A stretch of DNA of 64,000 bases from Pectobacterium brasiliense (GTDB taxonomy: Bacteria; Pseudomonadota; Gammaproteobacteria; Enterobacterales; Enterobacteriaceae): assembly GCF_016950255.1 (NCBI RefSeq), contig NZ_JACGFN010000004.1:1-64000 (forward strand), in the 5' to 3' direction. Positions within the stretch are counted from its first letter, which is position 1. The number at the start of each line of letters is the position of its first letter. The notes beneath the pieces were generated by a model. That model was given only the letters and a program-made list of their open reading frames with translations, did no database searches and had not been told where the DNA came from. Below, piece after piece: positions 49,720-61,723 of the stretch. Made by a program: the position numbers and the translations under genes.

Positions 49720-51156
49720 ATGACGCGTTATCAACACCTGGCTGGGCTGTTAGAACAGCGGATCGAACAAGGGTTGTATCAAAGTGGGGAGCGCCTGCCT
49801 TCTGTGCGAGCGCTGAGTGCAGAACATGGTGTGAGCATCAGTACCGTCCAGCAAGCCTATCATCTGCTGGAAACCCGGCAGTTGATTATGCCGCAGCCGC
49901 GTTCGGGATATTTTGTTACGCCGCGTAAGGCAACGCCGCCCGTACCCGCGCTGACGCGTCCTGCTCAACGCCCGGTTGAGATCACGCAGTGGGAATCGGT
50001 GCTGGAGTTGGTGAATGTGCGTCTGGAAACCAACGTGTTGAAATTTGGCAGCGGAATGCCGGATGTGAGCCAGCCGACCATCAAACCACTGTGGAAAGAG
50101 ATGGCTCGCCTCTGCCAGTATCAGGATCCCCGGATCTTACAGTATGACAGCGTATATGGCGTGCCTGCGTTGCGTGAACAGATTGCCCGTCTTACGGTCG
50201 ACTGCGGCTGCCAGCTGACTCAAGATGATATTGTGATCACGACCGGATGTCAGGAAGCCTTATTTGTTGCGGTCCGCGCCGTTTGCCAACCCGGCGACAT
50301 CGTGGCCGTTGAATCACCCGCTTTTCCGGGTACGATGCAGATCCTCCGTGGACTAGATATCAAAGCGATCGAGATCCCAACCGATTCGGTAACGGGGATC
50401 AGCCTTGAAGCGTTAAGACTGGCGTTGGATCAGTGGCCGATCAAAGCCGTGCTTCTGGTGCCGAGCTGTAACAACCCGCTTGGCTTCATCATGCCTGACG
50501 CCCGCAAGAAATCGCTGGTGACGCTGGCGCAGCATTTTGATATCGCGATTATTGAAGATGATGCCTATGGCGAGCTGGCTTATGAATATCCGCGTCCCCG
50601 CGCGATAAAATCATTTGATGAAGATGGGCGTGTACTGTTGTGCAGTTCGTTTTCAAAGAATCTGGCACCCGGTTTGCGCGTTGGCTGGATCGCCCCGGGG
50701 CGCTATCTGGAACGCGTGATCCATACAAAATACATCAGTACGGGATCGACGGTGGTACAGCCCCAGCTAGCCGTGGCGGAATTTATTCGTAACGGACACT
50801 ATCAGCCTCATCTACGCCGTATGCGTGCTCAGTACAAGGCTAATCTGGATACGTTTACCTGCTGGGTTCGTGAGTATTTTCCGTCCAATATTTGTGTGAG
50901 TCGCCCGCAAGGTGGCTTTCTGATGTGGATTGAACTGCCTGAATATTTTGATTCGCTCAAGCTCAGCCGTGAGGTCAGAAAAGCGGGCATACAGATAGCT
51001 GCGGGTTCGCTCTTCTCCGCCTCGGGAAAATACCGTAATTGTCTTCGGCTCAATTATGCCAATCGCTTCACGGAAGAGATGAGGGAAGGGCTGCGCATCG
51101 TGGGGAGTGAAATCGCGAAGATGATGCACACGTTTCCTGACCAGAACGTAACCTGA
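49720..51156 (+). CDS. MocR-type regulator: GntR DNA-binding domain fused to PLP aminotransferase
   Basis: A 478-residue transcription factor of the MocR/PdxR subfamily. Residues 1-70 form a winged helix (GLYQSGERLPSVRALSAEHGVSISTVQQAYHLLE, read in parts), then a fold-type I aminotransferase domain with NPLGFI, EDDAYGEL and the PLP lysine in CSSFSKNLAPGLRVGW near residue 311. It resembles E. coli YdcR. Start ATG 49720 has AGGGA at good spacing; ATG 49711 is too close to it. MocR proteins usually control a divergent or adjacent metabolic gene; the DUF1127 gene and the ShiA-like gene are the neighbours. Effector unknown. Confidence 0.9.
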   Translation: MTRYQHLAGLLEQRIEQGLYQSGERLPSVRALSAEHGVSISTVQQAYHLLETRQLIMPQPRSGYFVTPRKATPPVPALTRPAQRPVEITQWESVLELVNVRLETNVLKFGSGMPDVSQPTIKPLWKEMARLCQYQDPRILQYDSVYGVPALREQIARLTVDCGCQLTQDDIVITTGCQEALFVAVRAVCQPGDIVAVESPAFPGTMQILRGLDIKAIEIPTDSVTGISLEALRLALDQWPIKAVLLVPSCNNPLGFIMPDARKKSLVTLAQHFDIAIIEDDAYGELAYEYPRPRAIKSFDEDGRVLLCSSFSKNLAPGLRVGWIAPGRYLERVIHTKYISTGSTVVQPQLAVAEFIRNGHYQPHLRRMRAQYKANLDTFTCWVREYFPSNICVSRPQGGFLMWIELPEYFDSLKLSREVRKAGIQIAAGSLFSASGKYRNCLRLNYANRFTEEMREGLRIVGSEIAKMMHTFPDQNVT

Positions 51157-51173
51157 TTATTGTAAAGGAAGGG

Positions 51174-51244
51174 CCGATACGGGTAAGGATAAGCCCCGTA
51201 TCGGCGGGTTGATGTGCAGAGCCGATAAGTAGCAAACGGCTCTG
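51174..51244. other. Two hairpins in the convergent gap before thiH
   Basis: CCGATACGGG / CCCGTATCGG (51174-51183, 51195-51204) and CAGAGCCG / CGGCTCTG (51217-51224, 51237-51244) are perfect stems in the 279-base gap between the MocR and thiH 3' ends. Neither has a good T tract. They may end transcription from either side or belong to a small RNA; E. coli has the SroH RNA near its thiH end. A third weaker repeat, TGAGAAT/ATTCTCA, is at 51349-51377. Confidence 0.45.
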
Positions 51245-51435
51245 GCCAACAAGCTCCGTAATCATGCTCAGGCTTGCCAACGACGCTACTGTATTACTCA
51301 GCGAATGCCGTGACGATAGGCCGAATGTCATGTTGCGCGGCGCTATCCTGAGAATGTTGCCTTCCGTGTAATTCTCATTTCGGCTTGCGAGTCGCGTCCC
51401 AAATCAGGCGTATCGCTGTCTTATCTGTTCAGTAA

Positions 51436-52557
51436 CTATCTGCCCAAATAACCGTCCCAGTCTTTCCACACGGGTTGGAGACCTGCGCGTATGATGGCCT
51501 GCGCCACGTCTTCAGGGCGCCGCGAGTCATGCGGTGAAAACTGTTCCAGTTCCGGATGGTCGTCGGCGTAGCCACCTGGCTGGGTTTTAGAAAATGCGCT
51601 GACGTTGTTAATCGCGATAGGAATGGCATGATCGCGGAAGAAAGGCGACTCACGCGTGGAAAGCGACAGTTCAATATCCGGCGACAGCAATCGGAATGCG
51701 CAAATCACCTGCATGAGCTGCGCTTCATCCATAATCGACGCCGGTTCAATGCCGCCCGCACAGGGGCGCAGGCGCGGGAACGAGATAGAATACCGGCTCT
51801 GCCAATAGCTCTGCTGTAAGTGCAGCAGGTGTTCCGCCACCATGTAGCAGTCGGTGCGCCAGCTATTGGACAGGCCGATTAAGGCACCCAGCCCGATCTT
51901 GTCGATCCCCGCACGACCCAATCGATCCGGTGTGGCGAGTCGCCAGTGGAAATCCTGCTTTTGTCCTTTTAGATGGTGCAACTGGTAGGTCGCCGGATGA
52001 TAGGTTTCCTGATAGACCATCACGCCATCCAGACCCAGTGCTTTTAATTCGGCGTACTCGTCCTGCGACAAGGGCTGAACTTCAATCATCAGCGAACTAA
52101 AGAGCGGTCGGATCAGCGGAAAGACGCGACGAAAATAATCCATGCCTACTTTACGCTGGTGCTCGCCGGTCACGAGCAACAGGTGTTCAAACCCCAGTTC
52201 CTTGATAGCGGCGCATTCACGCAGGATCTCCGCTTCATCCAGCGTTTTTCGCTTGATGTGGTTACTCATCGAAAAGCCGCAGTAGGTACAGTCGTTGGAG
52301 CACAGATTGGACAGATACAGCGGGACATAGAAGCTTACCGTATTGCCGAAACGCTGTCGGGTAAGCTGCTGTGCCCGCTGAGCTAGCGGTTCCAGATAGG
52401 CACTGGCGGCAGGTGAAATGAGCGCCATAAAATCGTCACGCGTCAGGTGTGGGACAGCAAGCGCTCGTTCAACATCACGTGCGGTTTTTCCGTTGATGCG
52501 CAGCGTCAGGTCATCCCAGTCGAGCTGTTCCCAGACGGTTTGGAAATCGACGTTCAT
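51436..52557 (-). CDS. thiH: ThiH, tyrosine lyase (radical SAM) of thiamine synthesis
   Basis: ThiH cleaves tyrosine to dehydroglycine for the thiazole ring, using a [4Fe-4S] cluster and S-adenosylmethionine. The 373-residue protein has the radical-SAM motif CSNDCTYC (about residues 87-94) inside a TIM-barrel domain, and the C-terminal region LRPCAGGIEP. Its start overlaps the thiG stop by one base (TAATG). Last gene of thiCEFSGH, as in E. coli. Confidence 0.96.
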   Translation of the reverse strand: MNVDFQTVWEQLDWDDLTLRINGKTARDVERALAVPHLTRDDFMALISPAASAYLEPLAQRAQQLTRQRFGNTVSFYVPLYLSNLCSNDCTYCGFSMSNHIKRKTLDEAEILRECAAIKELGFEHLLLVTGEHQRKVGMDYFRRVFPLIRPLFSSLMIEVQPLSQDEYAELKALGLDGVMVYQETYHPATYQLHHLKGQKQDFHWRLATPDRLGRAGIDKIGLGALIGLSNSWRTDCYMVAEHLLHLQQSYWQSRYSISFPRLRPCAGGIEPASIMDEAQLMQVICAFRLLSPDIELSLSTRESPFFRDHAIPIAINNVSAFSKTQPGGYADDHPELEQFSPHDSRRPEDVAQAIIRAGLQPVWKDWDGYLGR

Positions 52558-53339
52558 TACTTTGTCCCTTCTGTTTGCCGATGAAGAAAACCGGTGAGCG
52601 GGCTGGTGGCGCTGGCGACAAACTGCTTACTTCCCAGCCCGGCCTGACAAGCAAGCCCTCCGGCATCGACTGCCAGCCGAAATGCGTGTGCCATCGCTAC
52701 GGGATCGCGAGCAACGGCGATGGCCGTGTTGACCAGAACGGCATCGGCTCCCATTTCCAGCGCATCAGCCGCATGGCTGGGGGCGCCAATACCCGCATCG
52801 ACAATCACTGGAACGCGCGCCTGTTCGATGATGATGCGGAGAAAGTCACGCGTTTGCAGTCCCTGATTGGAGCCAATCGGTGCGCCCAGCGGCATCACCG
52901 CCGCGCAGCCGACTTCTTCCAGCCGTTTGCATAGTACCGGGTCGGCACCGCAGTAGGGCAGTACCGTGAATCCCTCTTTTACCAGCTGTTCGGCGGCCTT
53001 CAGGGTTTCGATAGGGTCGGGCAGCAGGTATTTCACATCGGGATGAATTTCCAGTTTCAGCCAGCGAGTGCCCAGCGCTTCACGTGCCAGCCGGGCCGCA
53101 AAAATGGCTTCGTCTGCGGTTTTGGCACCTGACGTATTCGGCAGCAGCTTAATGCCGAGCTGGCGTAGCGGGGCAAGAATGGCATCGTTGCCGCCGTTCA
53201 GGTCAACGCGTTTCATCGCCATGGTCACCAACTGAGAGCCGGAAGCTTCAAGCGCTGCCAGCATCAGTTCTGGCGTAGAGAATTTCCCGGTGCCAGTCAG
53301 CAGCCGTGAAGTGAATGTCGTATCGGCAATGTGCAGCAT
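52557..53339 (-). CDS. thiG: ThiG, thiazole synthase
   Basis: ThiG joins 1-deoxyxylulose 5-phosphate, dehydroglycine and ThiS thiocarboxylate into the thiazole. The 260-residue TIM barrel starts at ATG 53339 ([20 protein letters not shown]) and has the imine-forming lysine in WLKLEIHPD and the phosphate-binding [15 protein letters not shown] and [12 protein letters not shown]. An in-frame start at 53381 would run back into thiS and is unlikely. Forms a complex with ThiH. Confidence 0.96.
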   Translation of the reverse strand: MLHIADTTFTSRLLTGTGKFSTPELMLAALEASGSQLVTMAMKRVDLNGGNDAILAPLRQLGIKLLPNTSGAKTADEAIFAARLAREALGTRWLKLEIHPDVKYLLPDPIETLKAAEQLVKEGFTVLPYCGADPVLCKRLEEVGCAAVMPLGAPIGSNQGLQTRDFLRIIIEQARVPVIVDAGIGAPSHAADALEMGADAVLVNTAIAVARDPVAMAHAFRLAVDAGGLACQAGLGSKQFVASATSPLTGFLHRQTEGTK

Positions 53340-53340
53340 G

Positions 53341-53541
53341 TCATCCTCCCGCGATGGCCTGAAAAAGCAAAATATCATCACCGTCCTGCACCTGATGCTG
53401 CGACCAGGTGGCGTGCGGGATAATGGTCTGGTTGATGGCTAACGCTGTGCCAGGCTGGAGCCGATTGATCTGGCTCAGCAGCGCCTCAACCGTGATGGCC
53501 TCTGGAAATTCAAAAGGCTCATCATTCAGCGTGATTCTCAT
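53341..53541 (-). CDS. thiS: ThiS, sulfur-carrier protein
   Basis: ThiS is the ubiquitin-like carrier of sulfur to the thiazole. The 66-residue protein begins [18 protein letters not shown] and ends with the required Gly-Gly (QAIAGG) that ThiF adenylates. ATG 53541 overlaps the thiF stop by ATGA. The gene ends two bases before thiG. Confidence 0.96.
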   Translation of the reverse strand: MRITLNDEPFEFPEAITVEALLSQINRLQPGTALAINQTIIPHATWSQHQVQDGDDILLFQAIAGG

Positions 53542-54317
53542 ACTGCTCCCCCGCATACCGGGCAATGGGGTGCGCGCGTGAGCTGGAGTGTGTTCCAACT
53601 TTGCTGTTTGCCATTGAACATTCTCAGCTTGCCGTCCAACGCGGATGGCATACCGGCTAGCAGCTTGATCGCTTCCAGTGCCTGAAGTGTGCCAATCACG
53701 CCGACCACCGGGCCCAGCACGCCTGCGGTACGGCAGTTGCGCTGTGGCTCCGCCGTATCGGGATACAGGCAGGCGTAGCAGCCAGCGTGATAAGGCGGCC
53801 TGAAGACGGCGAGCTGACCACTGAAGCCGACGGCGCTCCCACTGATGAGCGGTTTGCCTGTGCTAAAACAGGCGGCGTTAACCGCATGGCGAGTGGTCAT
53901 GTTATCGCTGCAATCCAACACCAGATCGACGCGGCTAACGGCGCGGTGTAACGCGTCACCGCTGAGCCTCTCGGTAATCGCAATCGCTTCTGAGTTCGGG
54001 TTTAACGCCTGTAGCTGACGCTGGGCCAGCACGGCTTTGGGCTTGTCGGTATCGCTGGTGCGATACAGAATCTGGCGTTGCAGGTTGCTGATATGCAGTG
54101 AGTCATCGTCGGCAAGCAGCAGCGTGCCAATCCCTGCGGCTGCCAGATAGAGCGAGGCGGGAGCCCCCAGTCCACCCAGCCCCACCAGCAGAACGCGGGC
54201 GGCTTTGAGCTTCTCCTGACCGTCCGGGCCAATATCTTCCAGCATCAGCTGACGGCTGTAGCGCATGAACTCGCTATCGCTCAGTCCGGCAGACGTTGTA
54301 TGGGGATTCGTTACCAT
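53538..54317 (-). CDS. thiF: ThiF, ThiS adenylyltransferase
   Basis: ThiF is the E1-like enzyme that adenylates the ThiS C-terminus. The 259-residue protein has the nucleotide-binding GLGGLGAPASLYLAAAG near residue 45, the zinc ligands CYAC and CPVC near the C-terminus, and the cysteine in NCRTAGVLGPVVGV that takes part in sulfur transfer. Start ATG 54317 lies six bases after GGGAGG; the frame open upstream lies inside thiE. Coupled to thiE and thiS. Confidence 0.94.
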   Translation of the reverse strand: MVTNPHTTSAGLSDSEFMRYSRQLMLEDIGPDGQEKLKAARVLLVGLGGLGAPASLYLAAAGIGTLLLADDDSLHISNLQRQILYRTSDTDKPKAVLAQRQLQALNPNSEAIAITERLSGDALHRAVSRVDLVLDCSDNMTTRHAVNAACFSTGKPLISGSAVGFSGQLAVFRPPYHAGCYACLYPDTAEPQRNCRTAGVLGPVVGVIGTLQALEAIKLLAGMPSALDGKLRMFNGKQQSWNTLQLTRAPHCPVCGGAV

Positions 54318-54318
54318 G

Positions 54319-56984
<2,666 letters not shown>

Positions 56985-57035
56985 TCAGAGCAGGTATGTG
57001 GGAATACGCAGCCTTGGGCTCAATAGAGGTGCATT

Positions 57036-57120
57036 ACTCTTGTTCCCTTCGCAGGTATTAACCCGATCAGGTTCCGCGGATCCCGAATTAACGGTCTCAG
57101 CCTGTGCGCTCATAAGTTTC
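57036..57120 (-). promoter_or_regulatory. TPP riboswitch (THI element) in the thiC leader
   Basis: On the minus strand the conserved THI blocks are seen in order: GGCTGAGACC (57093-57102), GGATCCGCGGAACCTGATC (57066-57084), GGGTTAATACCTGCGAAGGGAAC (57042-57064, read in parts). The 5' arm (ATGAGCGCACA before GGCTGAGA) is short, so the optional P3 stem is small or absent. Bound TPP is expected to lower thiC expression. Confidence 0.93.
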
Positions 57121-57180
57121 GTTATAACGATTGATTTCGTAAAACAAAACACGAGCACGCTAGGCACTCCGACAAGATAT

Positions 57181-57243
57181 GCCCGTCTCTTAAACGGGCC
57201 AATAAAACCCCTACACTGTATGTCGGCAAAACGCGGATGTCAA
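57181..57243 (-). promoter_or_regulatory. thiC promoter and leading hairpin
   Basis: On the minus strand: TTGACA (57238-57243), 17-bp spacer, TACAGT (57215-57220), a near-consensus sigma-70 promoter. A hairpin GCCCGT/ACGGGC (57181-57199) lies near the start of the transcript, ahead of the TPP aptamer. The transcript start would be near 57208. Confidence 0.75.
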
Positions 57244-57303
57244 AGCGTGCCGCTTTTGCTTTTACACTGTGTGATGATGTCCTGAAATAACGTCAAATGA
57301 CGG

Positions 57304-57765
57304 CTATTTGTCGTAAACCTGCTGAATCATTCTGTCTTCTAACGTAAAACGTTCCTCCAGCGCTTCGCCGACGTGGGAAAGTGCCTGCTGGAATTCGAGG
57401 CAGTTATCATGGTCGATGGCTGCCGCCAGATGGCTATCGTAAAACGTCATAATTTGCTGCGTGTTATTTTGCAGGGCGAGGTCGAGCTGGGTGGAAAGCG
57501 CTAATACTTGTTCGCTGTGCGTCGCTGCTTCATGCAGCATTTTTTCGTATAAATGAAAGTGGCCGGTAGAAAGATAGTCCACCAGATTTTGGCAAAAATT
57601 ATCCAATGCCTCTTCATCCAGAAGAGAAAGCGTTTCTTTATTCGGCTTGATGCCAACCAGATGATAGTAAGCCACCAGAAGCTGCTTACGCGCTTGTAGC
57701 CATTGGTCGATTAACGCATTATTGCCACCAACGTATTCAGTTAGACTTTGTAGCTGGTTTAGCAT
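57304..57765 (-). CDS. rsd: Rsd, anti-sigma-70 factor
   Basis: Rsd binds sigma-70 in stationary phase and helps release core polymerase to other sigmas. The 153-residue helical protein has the family start MLNQLQSLTEYVGGNNALIDQWLQ (read in parts), LLVAYYHLVGIKP, and LEFQQALSHVGEALEERF. The C-terminus is about five residues shorter than in E. coli. Divergent from nudC and upstream of the thi operon, as in E. coli. Confidence 0.93.
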   Translation of the reverse strand: MLNQLQSLTEYVGGNNALIDQWLQARKQLLVAYYHLVGIKPNKETLSLLDEEALDNFCQNLVDYLSTGHFHLYEKMLHEAATHSEQVLALSTQLDLALQNNTQQIMTFYDSHLAAAIDHDNCLEFQQALSHVGEALEERFTLEDRMIQQVYDK

Positions 57766-57873
57766 TGTTGACTCCGTGAACGGTAAGAAATAACTGAAAT
57801 CCCAGTTATAAAACTTATGTAATCACTCTGAATGTAAAATGCCAGTGAAGTGGCAGTGGAGCAATAAAAAGAT

Positions 57874-58656
57874 ATGGAACAGACGCTAAAAGGTGATGAA
57901 ACCGGCTGGTGGGTGGTTAGCGACGCGGTACAAATCTGGCTCCCTCAGGGAGAATTGCCGCGCGGAACGGCTACGGCGTGGTCGTTGCAGGGGAAAACGG
58001 CTCGCCAAATCGGTGAATGGCAAGGACTGCCTGTCTGGTTGGTCTGTCAGGGACGGGATTCCGATATGGCATCGGTTCGCCAGTTGCTCGATCAGGACGT
58101 AGGCTTATTCCAACTGGCGGGGCGAGGCGTACAGCTGGCTGAATTCTATCGCTCTCATCGTTTTTGCGGTTATTGCGGCCATGAAATGGTGCGGAGTAAA
58201 ACGGAGCTGGCGTGCTTATGTCACCACTGCAAAGAGCGCTATTATCCGCAGATCGCGCCTTGCATCATCGTCGCGATTCGCCGTGGCGAGGAAATTTTGC
58301 TGGCACAACACAATCGGCATCGCGGAAACATGTACACCGTGCTGGCTGGGTTTGTCGAAGTGGGCGAAACGCTGGAGCAGACGGTTGTGCGTGAGGTGAT
58401 GGAAGAGAGCCAGATTCAGATAAAAAACCTGCGCTATGTGAGTTCACAGCCTTGGCCATTCCCACATTCACTGATGATGGCGTTTATGGCCGACTATGCA
58501 GGCGGCGAAATCAAGCATGACCCGAAAGAACTGCGTGACGCGGGTTGGTTCCGCTATGACCAACTCCCGCAGTTGCCTCCGCCGGGTACCGTGGCGCGTC
58601 GGCTTATCGAAGATACGGTGGTCCTGTGCCGCGCTTATCACGAGAACGAAGGCTGA
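57874..58656 (+). CDS. nudC: NudC, NAD(H) pyrophosphatase / RNA deNADding enzyme
   Basis: NudC hydrolyses NADH and removes NAD caps from RNA. The 260-residue protein has the zinc site (CGYCG near residue 98 and CLCHHC near 113) and a Nudix box [20 protein letters not shown] near residues 159-178. The Nudix consensus ends EExG; here the last position is Gln (EESQ), whereas E. coli NudC has Gly. The catalytic glutamates are intact. It is divergent from rsd. Confidence 0.94.
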   Translation: MEQTLKGDETGWWVVSDAVQIWLPQGELPRGTATAWSLQGKTARQIGEWQGLPVWLVCQGRDSDMASVRQLLDQDVGLFQLAGRGVQLAEFYRSHRFCGYCGHEMVRSKTELACLCHHCKERYYPQIAPCIIVAIRRGEEILLAQHNRHRGNMYTVLAGFVEVGETLEQTVVREVMEESQIQIKNLRYVSSQPWPFPHSLMMAFMADYAGGEIKHDPKELRDAGWFRYDQLPQLPPPGTVARRLIEDTVVLCRAYHENEG

Positions 58657-58804
58657 CGTGGTAGTATTGACGTCATGAATGGCTCGCGTACACCGCGCAC
58701 CTGCGTCATAGCGTATTCGCTTCATAAAGCGTTCGCCTTATAACGCATCCGTTTCATCACATCTATCCGGTGTAGAACCGCCGTGAGGTTGAAAGGAAAA
58801 GAAC

Positions 58805-59869
58805 ATGACTGATCTGAAAAACGATCGCTATTTGCGGGCGTTATTACGCCAACCCGTTGACGTCACTCCAGTGTGGATGATGCGTCAGGCGGGGCGTTAT
58901 CTGCCGGAATATAAGGCAACGCGCGCGCAGGCGGGTGATTTTATGTCGCTGTGTAAAAACGCAGAGCTGGCTTGTGAAGTCACGTTACAACCTTTACGGC
59001 GCTATGCGCTGGATGCGGCGATCCTGTTCTCCGATATCCTGACTATCCCTGATGCGATGGGCTTAGGTCTCTATTTTGAAACAGGGGAAGGCCCACGCTT
59101 TCAGTCTCCGATCACGTCTCATGCCGATGTGGTTAACCTGCCGGTTCCCGATCCAGAGCAGGAACTCGGTTATGTGATGAACGCGGTGCGGACGATTCGT
59201 AAAAATCTCGCCGGGGAAGTGCCGCTGATTGGTTTCTCGGGCAGCCCGTGGACGCTGGCGACCTATATGGTTGAAGGCGGTAGCAGCAAAGCGTTTACCG
59301 TCATCAAGAAAATGATGTTCGCCGAGCCTAAAACGCTACACCTGTTGCTGGATAAACTGGCTAATAGCGTCATTCTCTATCTCAACGCGCAGATTCGTGC
59401 GGGGGCGCAGGCGGTGATGGTATTCGATACCTGGGGCGGCGCGCTGAGCGGGCGTGACTACAAGGAATTCTCCCTGCATTACATGCATAAGATTGTTGAT
59501 GGTTTACAGCGCGAGAATGAAGGCCGCCGTGTGCCGGTGACGCTCTTCACCAAAGGTGGAGGCCAGTGGCTGGAAGCGATGGCAGAAACAGGCTGCGACG
59601 CGTTGGGGCTGGACTGGACGAGCGATATTGCCGATGCACGCCGTCGCGTAGGCGATAAAGTCGCGCTACAGGGAAATATGGATCCGTCGATGCTGTATGC
59701 CGATCCGGCACGGATCGAGCAGGAAGTGGCATCGATCCTGGCTGGATTTGGGCAAGGCAATGGCCATGTTTTCAATCTGGGTCACGGCATTCATCAGGAT
59801 GTGCCGCCGGAGCATGCAGGCGTGTTTGTTGAGGCCGTCCATCGCTTGTCTCGCCCTTATCACGCATGA
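58805..59869 (+). CDS. hemE: HemE, uroporphyrinogen decarboxylase
   Basis: HemE removes four carboxyl groups from uroporphyrinogen III on the way to haem. The 354-residue protein, the E. coli length, has the substrate-binding [11 protein letters not shown] near residue 28, the catalytic Asp in [12 protein letters not shown] near 76-86, and [13 protein letters not shown]. It precedes nfi by 15 bases, so hemE-nfi are probably one transcript. Confidence 0.97.
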   Translation: MTDLKNDRYLRALLRQPVDVTPVWMMRQAGRYLPEYKATRAQAGDFMSLCKNAELACEVTLQPLRRYALDAAILFSDILTIPDAMGLGLYFETGEGPRFQSPITSHADVVNLPVPDPEQELGYVMNAVRTIRKNLAGEVPLIGFSGSPWTLATYMVEGGSSKAFTVIKKMMFAEPKTLHLLLDKLANSVILYLNAQIRAGAQAVMVFDTWGGALSGRDYKEFSLHYMHKIVDGLQRENEGRRVPVTLFTKGGGQWLEAMAETGCDALGLDWTSDIADARRRVGDKVALQGNMDPSMLYADPARIEQEVASILAGFGQGNGHVFNLGHGIHQDVPPEHAGVFVEAVHRLSRPYHA

Positions 59870-59884
59870 TTCACAGGAGGTGAT

Positions 59885-60574
59885 GTGATTGATACACAAC
59901 GGCTGCGGGCTGAACAGTTGGCCCGCGCTTCTGATGTGATTCGGCACGACGATGTACCTTTTGAGCAGCCCGCGTTTATCGCGGGTGCGGATGTTGGCTT
60001 TGAGCAAGAAGGCTCAGTAACCCGCGCGGCGATTGCGGTAATGCGCTATCCTTCGTTGGAACTGATAGAATACAAGATTGCGCGTATCAGCACGACAATG
60101 CCTTATATCCCCGGTTTTCTTTCGTTTCGTGAATGCCCTGGGCTACTCGCCGCGTGGGCGTTGCTTGAACAGAAACCGGATCTGCTGTTTGTCGACGGGC
60201 ATGGGATTTCCCACCCGCGTCGTCTCGGCGTTGCCAGCCATTTTGGTCTGCTAGTTGATGTTCCGACGATTGGCGTGGCGAAAAGTCGACTTTGTGGCCG
60301 ATTTGAGCCATTGGCGGAGGGCGTTGGCAGCCAGCAGCCGTTACTGGATAAGGGTGAGCAGATTGGCTGGGTATGGCGTAGCAAAGCGCGCTGTAATCCG
60401 CTGTTTGTGGCGACGGGGCATCGAGTCAGTCAGGATAGTGCATTGCACTGGGTACAATCTTGTATGCGCGGCTACCGTTTACCGGAACCGACTCGTTGGG
60501 CCGATGCTGTCGCATCAAATCGTCCCGCATTTGTGCGTTGGCAACGGCAGCAAGCCGCTAACGTATTGTCGTAA
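59885..60574 (+). CDS. nfi: Nfi, endonuclease V
   Basis: Endonuclease V nicks DNA next to deaminated bases, above all inosine. The 229-residue protein has the catalytic residues in IAGADVGF near residue 34, FLSFRE near 78-83 and [12 protein letters not shown] near 103. The start is GTG 59885, four to five bases after AGGAGG; the N-terminus aligns with E. coli. Second gene after hemE. Confidence 0.94.
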   Translation: MIDTQRLRAEQLARASDVIRHDDVPFEQPAFIAGADVGFEQEGSVTRAAIAVMRYPSLELIEYKIARISTTMPYIPGFLSFRECPGLLAAWALLEQKPDLLFVDGHGISHPRRLGVASHFGLLVDVPTIGVAKSRLCGRFEPLAEGVGSQQPLLDKGEQIGWVWRSKARCNPLFVATGHRVSQDSALHWVQSCMRGYRLPEPTRWADAVASNRPAFVRWQRQQAANVLS

Positions 60575-60651
60575 AACTTTAGGAATTCAGGCATAGGGCG
60601 TCACTGTGATTTCAGGTACACTGCCGTCCGTCGCCGTTAATGAGCATAAAA

Positions 60652-61242
60652 ATGTTACGTAACCCCATTCATTTACGTCTGGAAAAACTGGCGAGCTGGC
60701 AACATGTCACTTTCATGGCATGTCTTTGTGAACGTATGTATCCAAATTACCACGAATTTTGTCGTCAAACAGAATTCGGCGACGCGATGGTTTACCGTCG
60801 TATTCTCGATCTGGTATGGGAAACATTGGTTGTTAAAGATGCGAAGGTCAATTTCGATAGCCAGTTGGAAAAGTTGGAAGAAGCGGTTCCCGCTGCGGAA
60901 GATTACGATCTTTACGGCGTCTACCCGGCTATTGATGCCTGTATCGCACTGGGCGAGCTGATTCATTCGCGCTTAAGCGGTGAAACGCTGGAACATGCGA
61001 TAGCGATTAGCGAAACGTCTATCCGCACGGTTGCCATGCTGGAAATGACGCAGGCAGGCAAAGAAATGACCGACGATGAGCTCAAGGTTTTGCCTGCAAT
61101 TGAAGAAGAATGGGACATCCAATGGGAGATTTTTCGCCTGTTGGCGGCCTGCGAAGAACGCGATATTGAGCTGATCAAAGGGCTCCGTTCCGATCTGCGC
61201 GAGGCCGGAAGTAGTAACATCGGGATAAATTTGCATCAATAA
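60652..61242 (+). CDS. yjaG: YjaG (DUF416 family)
   Basis: A 196-residue helical protein of unknown function. It aligns along its length with E. coli YjaG (PIHLRLEKLASWQHVTFMACLCERMYPNY at the start, read in parts; DLYGVYPAIDACIALGELIHSRLSGE in the middle, read in parts; LREAGSSNIGI at the end). Start ATG 60652 (MLRNPIHL) matches E. coli; ATG 60640 would add four residues. It lies ahead of hupA, as in E. coli. Confidence 0.9.
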   Translation: MLRNPIHLRLEKLASWQHVTFMACLCERMYPNYHEFCRQTEFGDAMVYRRILDLVWETLVVKDAKVNFDSQLEKLEEAVPAAEDYDLYGVYPAIDACIALGELIHSRLSGETLEHAIAISETSIRTVAMLEMTQAGKEMTDDELKVLPAIEEEWDIQWEIFRLLAACEERDIELIKGLRSDLREAGSSNIGINLHQ

Positions 61243-61446
61243 CGCGATAAAACGTGATTTAAGGCCTGAAATGGCCTGTCTTAAGGCTTCACATTCGCAC
61301 CCTGTCTGGTCTACATTTGGGGGGCGTAAAAAAAGTGGCTGTCGGTGCGTGTATGCAGGAGAGTGCTATTACACCCTGAAACGGGAAAGGGCATATCCGT
61401 CGCACTCGATGCTTAGCAAGCGATAAACACACTGTAAGGATAACTT

Positions 61447-61719
61447 ATGAATAAGACTCAACTGATTGATGTAATTGCGGACAAAGCTGATCTGTCAAAA
61501 GCACAGGCTAAAGCAGCTCTGGAATCAACTTTGGCGGCAATTACCGAGTCTCTGAAAGAAGGTGATGCAGTACAATTAGTTGGTTTTGGTACGTTTAAAG
61601 TGAACCATCGTAATGAGCGCACTGGCCGCAACCCACAAACCGGTAAAGAAATCAAAATCGCTGCTGCCAACGTGCCAGCATTTGTTTCTGGCAAGGCTCT
61701 GAAAGACGCTGTTAAATAA
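61447..61719 (+). CDS. hupA: HU-alpha DNA-binding protein
   Basis: HU bends and packs DNA and helps replication and gene control. The 90-residue protein is full length with N-terminal dimerisation helices ([20 protein letters not shown]), the [21 protein letters not shown] arm (read in parts) with the intercalating proline, and the C-terminal helix. The alpha subunit is assigned from the gene neighbourhood (yjaG-hupA-yjaH) and sequence. Confidence 0.97.
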   Translation: MNKTQLIDVIADKADLSKAQAKAALESTLAAITESLKEGDAVQLVGFGTFKVNHRNERTGRNPQTGKEIKIAAANVPAFVSGKALKDAVK

Positions 61720-61723
61720 GCCC

